This document shows, piece after piece, positions 7,340 through 14,437 of a stretch of DNA of 64,000 nucleotides. Where the stretch lies: assembly GCA_041277045.1 (NCBI GenBank), contig JBGFSY010000002.1, forward strand, positions 1-64,000, in the 5' to 3' direction. How positions within the stretch are numbered: position 1 is the first letter of the stretch; the number at the start of each line of letters is the position of its first letter. The translations under genes were made by a program, and so were the position numbers. The notes beneath the pieces were generated by a model. The model had not been told where the DNA came from. It saw only the letters and a list, made by a program, of their open reading frames with translations, and ran no database searches. The stretch comes from Reddybacter sp041277045 (lineage in GTDB: Bacteria > Pseudomonadota > Gammaproteobacteria > Pseudomonadales > Porticoccaceae).

Positions 7340-7858
7340 TTAGTCAGCGGTATCCCCTTTATCTGAATAGCGAATATCAATAATTAAATAATCATGGCTT
7401 TCCCCGTGCAGGGTGAAGCTTATTTCATCATCGAGATTTTTGCCGATCAGTGCTTTAGCCAGGGGTGAATCAACACTGATATAGCCTTTGCTGGTGTCGA
7501 GTTCATCGGCACCGACGATGCGATAACAGACGTTTTCACCGTCATCCTCTTCCAGTGTTACCCAAGCGCCAAAGAACACGCGTTCGGTATTGCCTGGTGC
7601 GCGATCGACAATCGTGACGTCTTCCAGCCTGTTGGTTAGATAACGCACACGGCTATCAATCTCCCGCAACCGGCGTTTACCGTAAATGTAATCCCCATTT
7701 TCCGAGCGGTCGCCATTTTTGGCGGCCTCGTGCACCACGGCAGTGACCTGGGGGCGCTCAACCTTCCATAACTGCCGCAATTCATCGCGCAATTGCTTGG
7801 CGCCCTCACTGGTAATGTAGGGGCTGGAGGGTTCGCGAGGTGGTCGGTAGCGGCCCAT
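7340..7858 (-). CDS. greB: Transcript cleavage/elongation factor GreB
   Basis: A 172-residue GreA/GreB-family factor that enters the RNA polymerase secondary channel and stimulates cleavage of backtracked RNA. The N-terminal coiled coil (about 16-90) contains the tip motif GDRSENGDYIYGKRRLREID, where the acidic tip residues (D, E, D) and the Y-x-Y-x-K-[KR]-R-L-R-E-I-D signature favour GreB over GreA. The C-terminal FKBP-like domain ends with SPLAKALIGKNLDDEI. It is the last gene of the leftward run with the S9 peptidase, which ends eight bases before the greB start codon. Confidence 0.93.
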   Translation of the reverse strand: MGRYRPPREPSSPYITSEGAKQLRDELRQLWKVERPQVTAVVHEAAKNGDRSENGDYIYGKRRLREIDSRVRYLTNRLEDVTIVDRAPGNTERVFFGAWVTLEEDDGENVCYRIVGADELDTSKGYISVDSPLAKALIGKNLDDEISFTLHGESHDYLIIDIRYSDKGDTAD

Positions 7859-7866
7859 AAATACGA

Positions 7867-9840
7867 TTAACGCTTCTCGGCGGTGGACGGTTCAGAAGGT
7901 AGGTTAAAGCCAAAAACTTCGCTATAAAATTTTAGCTCTTCAAGCAATGCCCGCTCGGTATTTTTTGCCTGCCGAAAGCCATGGCCCTCGCCGCTAAAGG
8001 GGACGTACTTCACTTTAAGCCCTTTTTTATCGAGTGATTCAACCATTGCCTCCGCCTGTTGTGGCGGCACGACTTTGTCGTCGAGACCCTGAAAGAAAAT
8101 CACCGGACAATTGAGTTTGTCGATATGGTTAATGGGCGAACGCTGCTGATAAAGAGCTTGCTCGGCAGGATAGGGGCCGACCAAGGTATCGAGATAGCGT
8201 GACTCGAATTTGTGGGTGTCGCGGGCCAATGTTTCAAGGTCCCCAATGCCGTAATAACTGGCACCGGCTTTAAATAAGTCGTGAAAGGCGAGGGCGGCGA
8301 GCACGGTATAACCGCCAGCGCTGCCGCCGCGAATCATGATGCGCTCGGGGTCGGCGAGGTTTTGAGCAATAAGGTGCTGGGCACCGGCGACGACATCGTC
8401 GACATCTTTAATCCCCCAGGCACCATCAAGCGCTTGTCGATAGGGCCTGCCATAGCCGGTGCTGCCGCGATAATTAACGTCGAGTACCGCAAAGCCTCGG
8501 TTAGTCCAGAACTGTATTTTTAGATTAAAGCCTGTAGAGGTAGCACCCGTTGGCCCACCGTGGCACAACACTAACAGCGGTGGTTTTTCGTTCGGAGTGT
8601 GTTGTGAATAGTCTGTATTACAAGGGGGATAATAAAAGCCGTGGGCTTGTTCACTGTTAGTAGTGGAATAGGTTATGGCTTGGGGTTGGGCGTAGTTATC
8701 TGCGGCGATAGGCAAGGCGGCAAACTGATGAATGATTTTGTACTCGCCCGAGCGTGTATCCAGTTCAATCAGACAGCCGCTTTGTGAAGGCGATGCGCCA
8801 ATAAACCAGACGCGATGGCCTTTGCTAATCAGTGCAGAAATTTGTGTAAAAGGGAGATCGAAGGCTTTCAGAGTGTCGGTGTGCTTTTCAATTAAACCAA
8901 GGTGCCAATAGCCATTTTTCGTGTAGCAAGCGGCAAGGCTATCGCTTGTACAAAAACCGTAGGTCGACATACCCAGTGTCCACAGCGGTGTGGCGAACTC
9001 GGCCTGTTGCGGGCAGAGGGCTTCACTGTTGCTCTCGCCCTGATCTGTACTGGTACAGCGATAAATATTCCACCACTCACTGCGGTCCGAGACAAAATAC
9101 AACTCGCCCTTGGGTGACCACTGGGGCTGAAAAATGGACTCGTCACAGCCGCCCGCCAACTTTTTAGGACTGACTAATAAACCCTCATCCGATAAACCCG
9201 CCAGCCACAACTCGCTACCTTGCCAGGGCATTTGCGGATGTTGCCAGCTTATCCAGCTGAATTGTGTGCCGTCGGGACTGAGGCGAGGGTAGGCGTAAAA
9301 GTCGGCACCGCTATGCAGTTCGCTAAATTCGTAGGGCGCGTTAATAGGCAGCGCCGCGATAAAATTGCGCGGCTCACCAAGCTCTTCATCGCTTTGCTCG
9401 GCGATACAAATTAAACGCTGGTGCCTTTCGTCATAACAGAAATCGGCAAAGCGCAGATTTTGATCGGCCGGGCTGATGGCCTCGGGCTTGGCACCTGTTG
9501 TGCGCGTATCGAGGCGATAAATACGCTGGTCACTTTGCTCGCAAAAATACAGTACACCGGCAACAACAATATAGGGCGTACCGCCATACTCATGGACACG
9601 ACTGCGGGCGGAGAAGGGCGCGGGCAAGACATCGCTTTTTTCGCCATTAGCCCTGCGCCTGACAATGGCACTGCGCCCACCTTCTTCCGGCCGCGCTTCC
9701 AGCCAGTAAAGATCGTCATCGCCACTCACCGCATCGAAGCAAGGGTAGTCAATCGCCGGTGCTGCACTGGCCACCTGCCGAGCACTGATAGGTGATGCCC
9801 AGCTGCCGTAAGGGCTGTGACTTATTATCTTGTCAGTCAT
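7867..9840 (-). CDS. S9-family prolyl-oligopeptidase-like serine peptidase
   Basis: About 657 residues. The N-terminal two thirds are beta-propeller-like (repeated WSPKGELYFVSDRSEWWNIY-type blades). The C-terminal alpha/beta hydrolase domain shows LVLCHGGPTGATS, the nucleophile site RGGSAGGYTVLAAL, the acid in GLDDKVVPPQQ and the histidine in SGEGHGFR. These are typical of the acylaminoacyl-peptidase/DPP branch. No signal peptide is seen, so a cytoplasmic role in peptide turnover is likely. I start at the ATG at 9840, one base after the upstream gene's stop; a GTG at 9849 would overlap that gene. It is probably translationally coupled with the SUI1-like gene. Confidence 0.9.
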   Translation of the reverse strand: MTDKIISHSPYGSWASPISARQVASAAPAIDYPCFDAVSGDDDLYWLEARPEEGGRSAIVRRRANGEKSDVLPAPFSARSRVHEYGGTPYIVVAGVLYFCEQSDQRIYRLDTRTTGAKPEAISPADQNLRFADFCYDERHQRLICIAEQSDEELGEPRNFIAALPINAPYEFSELHSGADFYAYPRLSPDGTQFSWISWQHPQMPWQGSELWLAGLSDEGLLVSPKKLAGGCDESIFQPQWSPKGELYFVSDRSEWWNIYRCTSTDQGESNSEALCPQQAEFATPLWTLGMSTYGFCTSDSLAACYTKNGYWHLGLIEKHTDTLKAFDLPFTQISALISKGHRVWFIGASPSQSGCLIELDTRSGEYKIIHQFAALPIAADNYAQPQAITYSTTNSEQAHGFYYPPCNTDYSQHTPNEKPPLLVLCHGGPTGATSTGFNLKIQFWTNRGFAVLDVNYRGSTGYGRPYRQALDGAWGIKDVDDVVAGAQHLIAQNLADPERIMIRGGSAGGYTVLAALAFHDLFKAGASYYGIGDLETLARDTHKFESRYLDTLVGPYPAEQALYQQRSPINHIDKLNCPVIFFQGLDDKVVPPQQAEAMVESLDKKGLKVKYVPFSGEGHGFRQAKNTERALLEELKFYSEVFGFNLPSEPSTAEKR

Positions 9841-9841
9841 C

Positions 9842-10168
9842 TCAGCCACCCGCCAGCTTCACGGTATAACCGTCTTTACTGAGTAGCTCGCGCATCTTCT
9901 CCCGATGGTCGCCCTGTATTTCGATAACACCGTTTTTCACCGAGCCACCGGAGCCGCAGCTTTGTTTTAACTTTTTGGCCAAAGTTTTTAATTCCGCCTC
10001 GGGCAGGGGGACACCGCTAATGGTGGTCGCCGCATTGCCCTTGCGACCGCTGGTTTCCCGGCGGATACGCACAATACCGTCGCCCTCAGGCGTGGCAGCC
10101 GTGTCATTATCTGGGGTTTTAATACGGCCCTTGTCGGTGGAGTAAACCAGCCGGGAGTTTTTTTTCAT
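9842..10168 (-). CDS. yciH: SUI1/eIF1-like translation factor (YciH family)
   Basis: A 108-residue protein with an N-terminal flexible tail and the SUI1 domain from about residue 30: GIVRIRRETSGRKGNAATT, then KQSCGSGGSVKNGVIEIQGDHR, the standard eIF1-fold signature. In bacteria YciH is thought to influence start-codon fidelity or translation under stress. The start follows an AAGGTTGA-type site. It lies between the quinone oxidoreductase and the peptidase gene in the same leftward direction. Confidence 0.93.
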   Translation of the reverse strand: MKKNSRLVYSTDKGRIKTPDNDTAATPEGDGIVRIRRETSGRKGNAATTISGVPLPEAELKTLAKKLKQSCGSGGSVKNGVIEIQGDHREKMRELLSKDGYTVKLAGG

Positions 10169-10215
10169 GGTCTTATCGTCAACCTTTCAGGAGGCTTTGC
10201 TTAAGGACGTTCTGA

Positions 10216-11199
10216 TTAGGGCGTCAGAACAATTTTGCCAATATGGGCATTGCTCTCCATCAACTGGTGGGCGGCACTGGCCTCACTCAGTTTAAATTCA
10301 GCGTGAATCACCGGCTTAATCGTACCCGCATCTAACAGTGGCCAGACCTTTTCTTTCAAGCCCGCTGCAATGCGAATCTTATTTTCAATGGGCTGGCTAC
10401 GCAGGGTTGAGCCGGTGAGCACCAGCTGCTTAAGCATTACCGCGCCAAAATCGACCTCGGCTTTTGAACCGCGCAAAAAGGCGATGGAGACAATACGCGC
10501 CTTCGGCGCCGTGGCCTTAATATTCTTCTGTATATAGTCGCCGCCGATCATATCGAGAATCACATTGGCGCCCTTGGTCGCGCCCTTAATGCCCTTCACA
10601 AAGTCTTCGCTGTGATAATTGTAGGCTTTCTCGGCCCCCAGCTCTTCACACACTCGACACTTCTCATCACTGCCCGCCGTGGCAAATACGCGGGCGCCAA
10701 AGGCTTTGGCCAATTGAATGGCCGTGGTGCCAATACCACTGGTGCCACCGTGAACCAGAAAAACATCACCGGCCTGCAGCTCGGCCCGCTCAAACACGTT
10801 GTGCCACACCGTAAAGAAGGTTTCCGGCAGGGCGGCGGCCTCAACCATCGACAAGTCTTTGGGGATGGGCAGGCAAACAGATTGGTGGGCCACAGCGTAG
10901 TCCGCATAACCACCGCCGTTAAGCAGGGCGCAAACCTTATCGCCAAGGGCCCATTCGCTAACGTCGTTACCGATAGCAACAATTTCGCCTGCGGCTTCAA
11001 GCCCTAGCAAGTCAGAGGCACCGGGCGGTGGCGGGTAAGCGCCCTTACGCTGAATAACGTCGGGGCGATTAACCCCGGCAGCAGCGATTTTGATAAGCAC
11101 TTCATCCGGGCCACATTCGGGCAAGGGGCGTTCGCCCAGGCTCAATACCTCGGGGCCGCCGGGGGTGGTGATTTCAATGCATTTCATGCTTGTGTTCAT
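10216..11199 (-). CDS. NAD(P)H-quinone oxidoreductase (zinc-free MDR family, TP53I3/PIG3-like)
   Basis: A 327-residue medium-chain reductase without the zinc ligands of alcohol dehydrogenases. Visible are the N-terminal catalytic domain (GVNRPDVIQRKGAYPPPPGAS), the Rossmann motif VHGGTSGIGTTAIQLAKAFGARV (key glycines in GGTSGIGTTA, about 151-160), and the late LSEASAAHQLMESNAHIGKIVL ending, given here as the landmark HIGKIVL. The pattern 'RKGxYPPPPGASD' is typical of the PIG3-like quinone reductases. AAAGAG lies upstream of the ATG at 11199; the in-frame ATG at 11187 is an alternative. Confidence 0.92.
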   Translation of the reverse strand: MNTSMKCIEITTPGGPEVLSLGERPLPECGPDEVLIKIAAAGVNRPDVIQRKGAYPPPPGASDLLGLEAAGEIVAIGNDVSEWALGDKVCALLNGGGYADYAVAHQSVCLPIPKDLSMVEAAALPETFFTVWHNVFERAELQAGDVFLVHGGTSGIGTTAIQLAKAFGARVFATAGSDEKCRVCEELGAEKAYNYHSEDFVKGIKGATKGANVILDMIGGDYIQKNIKATAPKARIVSIAFLRGSKAEVDFGAVMLKQLVLTGSTLRSQPIENKIRIAAGLKEKVWPLLDAGTIKPVIHAEFKLSEASAAHQLMESNAHIGKIVLTP

Positions 11200-11440
11200 T
11201 GATAAGCTCTTTGTAAAAAGGGAGGGTTGCGGGTTTAGACTGTGATTGCAATGTTATAAGAAATGACCGCTCGTAGCGCATTATTTATTGATTATCATAC
11301 CTGAGGACGGGCTATAGATTGTTCAGTGCAACATAAGGCTTGTTGTACAAGCGGAACTAGAGAGGCAGTTTTTTACCACTCCAGTATTTAGTGAGCAGTG
11401 CGTGTACCGGATAATCAGCTTACTCTTCTATGGAGCGGTT

Positions 11441-11899
11441 TTAGACTTCCCGGTAGAGAGTTTCAAAATACCTGATAGAACCCGTTTGGATAAACTCATG
11501 CAGTCTCTTGATAGCATCTTTAAACTCAGTATCTCTCCGTGTGGTGCACTCCCAGATAACTGCAACACGCCAGCCTTCTTCTTTTAATTGGCTTGTTACA
11601 CGCTGATCTCGCTGTTTATTGTTGGCAAATTTTGTTTTCCATTTCTCCGAATAGCTCCTGTCGGAATAAGCAAGCTTGCAACCTTCATGCTGGTGCCAGT
11701 AACAACCATGGGTGAAAACAGCCACCTTGTGGCGACGTAGAACAACGTCAGGCTTAATACTTCCGACCTTGCTTCCAAGCCGAAAACGATAGCCTAGCCG
11801 ATGCAGGGCTTGGCGAGTGAGTACTTCTGGTTTGGTATTGCTTGAGCGTATGCCCGACATCATTCGGCTTCGGGTTTCTTTGTTGACGATGTCTGCCAT
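11441..11899 (-). CDS. vsr: Very-short-patch mismatch repair endonuclease (Vsr)
   Basis: A 152-residue Vsr protein. It nicks 5' to the T of T:G mismatches that arise by deamination of 5-methylcytosine, normally at sites of a linked Dcm-type methyltransferase. Family marks are RSRMMSGIRSSNTKPE near the N-terminus, RLGSKVGSIKPDVVLRRHKVAVF (catalytic acids and the Mg-binding PDVVL), HGCYWHQHEGC with Zn-ligand Cys/His residues, and a late WRVAVIWECTTR. The gene is intact and divergent from the methyltransferase relic that begins 82 bp away. Confidence 0.95.
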   Translation of the reverse strand: MADIVNKETRSRMMSGIRSSNTKPEVLTRQALHRLGYRFRLGSKVGSIKPDVVLRRHKVAVFTHGCYWHQHEGCKLAYSDRSYSEKWKTKFANNKQRDQRVTSQLKEEGWRVAVIWECTTRRDTEFKDAIKRLHEFIQTGSIRYFETLYREV

Positions 11900-11980
11900 C
11901 TATTCGATCTCTCACGATAGGGCCTGGATTTCAAGGCGATTCCTGGTATTCGATGGGAATTGTCCAAATACGTAAGATCA

Positions 11981-12177
11981 ATGAGTAAACCAGTAAAAGT
12001 AATCGACCTGTTTGTAGGCCCTGGCGGCCTGGGCGAAGGGTTTTCTGCTTGCCGCGCCAATGACAAACAGGCTTTCAAGATTGCCATCTCAATAGAGAAA
12101 GAAAAAAGTGCCCATTGCGCACTTTTGCTCAGAGTACTATTTCTTCAGTTTGAGCTTTAAAAGTACTTGAGGAATAT
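11981..12177 (+). pseudogene. DNA cytosine-5 methyltransferase, N-terminal fragment only
   Basis: Translation from the ATG at 11981 gives MSKPVKVIDLFVGPGGLGEGF, the SAM-binding motif I (D-L-F-x-G-x-G-G) of C5 methyltransferases. It continues as FKIAISIEKEKSAH, motif II with the acidic residue. The frame stops at 12158-12160; a -1 frame continues with KVLEEYL to 12177, resembling family sequence a little further on. Everything between here and motif VIII is missing, including the catalytic PC motif IV. The C-terminal part lies immediately next, on the opposite strand. A short in-frame start upstream (11960) is not used. Confidence 0.85.
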
Positions 12178-12844
12178 CTAAGAGCTCAAGCTCAGCGGAT
12201 ATTGGTGGGCATGTGCGCTAGCATCATTCTTGAGACTTGTTATATGCGGTTTCATAATTCTTGCGATTTCTTCGATAACAGGTACGACAACAGAATTACC
12301 AAACTGCTTATATGACTGCGTATCAGACACTGAGATTTTAAAGTTAGCTTCCCCCGGTTTGTCGTATCCCATCAAGCGTGCGCATTCACGTGGAGTCAGT
12401 CTTCTTGGATTTCCGGTCCCTCTGGATACGAGTATTTCAGAGCCATCCTTGTAATATCTAGCAGATAATGTGCGTGCGACGCTCTTCCTTGTCACCATGC
12501 CATAACCAAAACCAAAACCAAAACCATTACCTTTTGCGTTGTGTTTAGCTGCATATTCGTACAAATAGTTCCACAGTTTGTCACTTAGAATGTATTTATC
12601 CAGCACCTTACCTTTCCGGCCGGTGATAAATCGTGAATAATTTTCATGGCTTGCATCCTTACTGCCATCATTTGGATGCAAGATATATCCCATGCTCATT
12701 CTGTCAGGTGCCTGCCGGCGAAAAGCATCCCATGAAAATCTGTATCATCGATAAAACCAACGAGATAAATACGTTCACGGTGTTGTGGCACAAACCCTTA
12801 CCATCTACACCATAGGGATTACCGGTGCTTCGAGCGTTCAGTAC
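12178..12844 (-). pseudogene. Dcm-like cytosine methyltransferase, C-terminal fragment, frameshifted
   Basis: The intact frame (12699 down to 12178) matches the C-terminal half of E. coli Dcm: KYILSDKLWNYLYEYA, GNGFG...YGMV, VARTLSARYYKDG, RRLTPRECARLMGY (motif IX) and QFGNSVVVPV (motif X). Upstream, in another frame, motif VIII reads VPQHRERIYLVGF at 12791-12753 and that frame ends in TGA overlapping the next ATG (ATGA). A third frame carries VLNAR and GVDGKG between 12844 and 12795. At least two frameshifts are therefore present. Motifs I-VII are missing on this strand. With the fragment at 11981-12177 it represents one destroyed methyltransferase gene. Confidence 0.88.
12504..12526 (+). 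repeat. Hexanucleotide tandem repeat (AACCAA, 3.8 copies)
   Basis: Within the C-terminal methyltransferase fragment, AACCAA repeats almost four times. On the coding strand this gives GFGFGFGYG where E. coli Dcm has GFGYG, so two extra Phe-Gly pairs have been added. Being a multiple of three it does not change frame. It looks like replication slippage in a gene no longer under selection, or a tolerated loop expansion. Confidence 0.75.
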
Positions 12845-13212
12845 GCAGCAGTATGTACTGATAATGAGCAATCCCACAATTGATGGTGAGCCTGTCGGAA
12901 GTTGTCTAGTAGGTGTTCTGTATTTCCCCATATAGGCATAGATGATATTTCCTCATCTGAGGCGCTTTTTAGTACGGAAAATTCATGGTAAGAATGATCT
13001 GCTAGTGTTGGGCCATTACTGTACTTCCAAAGCTGCGAATATAAAGTGGGTATGTTGACCTGTTCGGCAATAAAACACTCGCCAAATTCAAGATATGACC
13101 TTAATTCGTCAATATATTCTTCAGATATTATTCCAATGAGTAGCAACTGGCTAAAAGCTTTGAAGTTGCTGGCATCACGATAAAGGTATTCAAAAATATG
13201 ATAGTTATGCAT
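12838..13212 (-). CDS. Small conserved protein associated with restriction-modification loci
   Basis: A 124-residue soluble protein of unknown function. It begins HNYHIFEYLYRDASNFKAF and contains CFIAEQVNIPTLYSQLW, then ADHSYHEF and a late HHQLWDCSLSV. I recognise the pattern (YLYRDAxNYK, xEQxGIPxLYxxLW, xDHxxHxF) from small hypothetical proteins found in many genomes, often near nucleic-acid genes; no activity is known to me. The reading frame appears complete. Its last codons overlap the first recognisable methyltransferase residues on the same strand. It lies between the endonuclease gene and the methyltransferase fragment. Confidence 0.7.
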   Translation of the reverse strand: MHNYHIFEYLYRDASNFKAFSQLLLIGIISEEYIDELRSYLEFGECFIAEQVNIPTLYSQLWKYSNGPTLADHSYHEFSVLKSASDEEISSMPIWGNTEHLLDNFRQAHHQLWDCSLSVHTAAY

Positions 13213-13269
13213 GGGCTTTAAATTCCCCGCTGGATCTTTAGATGGCTGAAACCAGCATCAAGTTGAGTA

Positions 13270-14277
13270 TCAATTATCATTTTCTGAAAGGTCGATTAAT
13301 TGCGTTTCTTGATATAAGTTTCCTATGGCATCCTGCGGTATTCGCCATAGAAAACCATGATCTCTGGTGCGCCCATGTTTTTTGGACAAAGTGAAATCTA
13401 GATAAATATTGCCATCATGGGCCATGCGTATAAAGCGGAATAGTGATGGTGTTTTACAATACAAAAGCCGGTCAAAACGACAGCGTGTGTCACCATTTTT
13501 TTGACGATCAATAGACACCGATATATAAGCTGTTTCGTTGTGCTTAGAAAGTACAGCATCCTCTAAGAGGCTGTTGTCATATTCCAGTATTTTAAGTTTC
13601 TTTTTGTTAATGGTCATCGTGTTTTTATTGGGGCTAAGATAGAAGCCTAAAGAGTCTGCTGTATTGTTGAATGATGTATAGAGTGCCTGCCGTTCTTTTC
13701 TCTCATCGTAGTAACCAAATTTTTCAAGTAACTCGTGTTTGTCTTTGCAAGCTAGATATCGCGATGGCACGCGAGAGAACAGCGTTTGAAGGGTTTTGCC
13801 GTACTTGGTTTTTAACTCAATGCCCATGAAGTCGGCTTCTTTTGAGCTGTTTTGTGGAATGCTTAAGTAGTGCTCTAGTGAGAGCCCATACCGACCGCTT
13901 CCCTTGCCCTGTATTGGTAAATAGTCTCGTGAATATAATCGCTTGAGCTTGCCAGTTAGCACATCAATAGGCGCTTGTTTCTCAAAGCTAGTTCGTTTGA
14001 GGTGATTAAGCACAGCGTCCTTTAGTGCTGTTTGATAATTGGGCTTAGGGCGCAAACCATCAGCATAGGGTAGTTTTTCTTCATAAAGTACCGCGCTGAT
14101 ATTTTGGAATTTGAACTCGAAAGATTTTGCCGTACGCGAAGGGTGTGCGGCTGAAAGGTTGCGGTAGATCTCCGCTTTGTTCGTGGGCTTTACATTCACC
14201 TGATCTTGCAATAGCTCAAAGTAAGCAAGAACAGCTGCGTCTATTTCCGGATTCGACCATGCTATGTTTGTATTCAT
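13270..14277 (-). CDS. MvaI/BcnI-family type II restriction endonuclease
   Basis: A 335-residue protein. The N-terminal part (about 1-95) carries a WSNPEIDAAVLAYFELL segment and a SFEFKFQNISAVL segment, a pattern seen as an N-terminal module in several restriction enzymes. The nuclease core (from about 120) has GSGRYGLSLEHYLSIPQNSSKEADFMGIELKTKYG (key parts GRYGLSLEHYL, then D-x4-GIELK), a PD-(D/E)xK arrangement typical of MvaI/BcnI enzymes, which cut CCWGG or CCSGG. The frame is intact and the catalytic residues appear present, although the adjacent methyltransferase is destroyed. This region looks AT-richer than its flanks. Confidence 0.75.
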   Translation of the reverse strand: MNTNIAWSNPEIDAAVLAYFELLQDQVNVKPTNKAEIYRNLSAAHPSRTAKSFEFKFQNISAVLYEEKLPYADGLRPKPNYQTALKDAVLNHLKRTSFEKQAPIDVLTGKLKRLYSRDYLPIQGKGSGRYGLSLEHYLSIPQNSSKEADFMGIELKTKYGKTLQTLFSRVPSRYLACKDKHELLEKFGYYDERKERQALYTSFNNTADSLGFYLSPNKNTMTINKKKLKILEYDNSLLEDAVLSKHNETAYISVSIDRQKNGDTRCRFDRLLYCKTPSLFRFIRMAHDGNIYLDFTLSKKHGRTRDHGFLWRIPQDAIGNLYQETQLIDLSENDN

Positions 14278-14437
14278 GAAGGAGGAAAAGCCTCACACCT
14301 GTTCTAATTTAGAATTCATAATGTACAGGCCCCTTTGTATCAGAATAGTTGTCATTGTGCTTGATGTTCCTCAGCTTGCACCTGTCACCAAACTTTTATA
14401 CTTTGCCATTGGACACTCTCTATCAAGGTGATTACCC

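Noticed and set aside
12504..12526. Hexamer run as a CRISPR or VNTR array
   Set aside because: Units are too short and contiguous for a CRISPR, and no spacers exist. No CRISPR array was seen anywhere in the window.
12704..12931. 75-codon minus-strand frame
   Set aside because: It mixes shadow of the small conserved gene with a stretch of the damaged methyltransferase; the real reading is split over frames.
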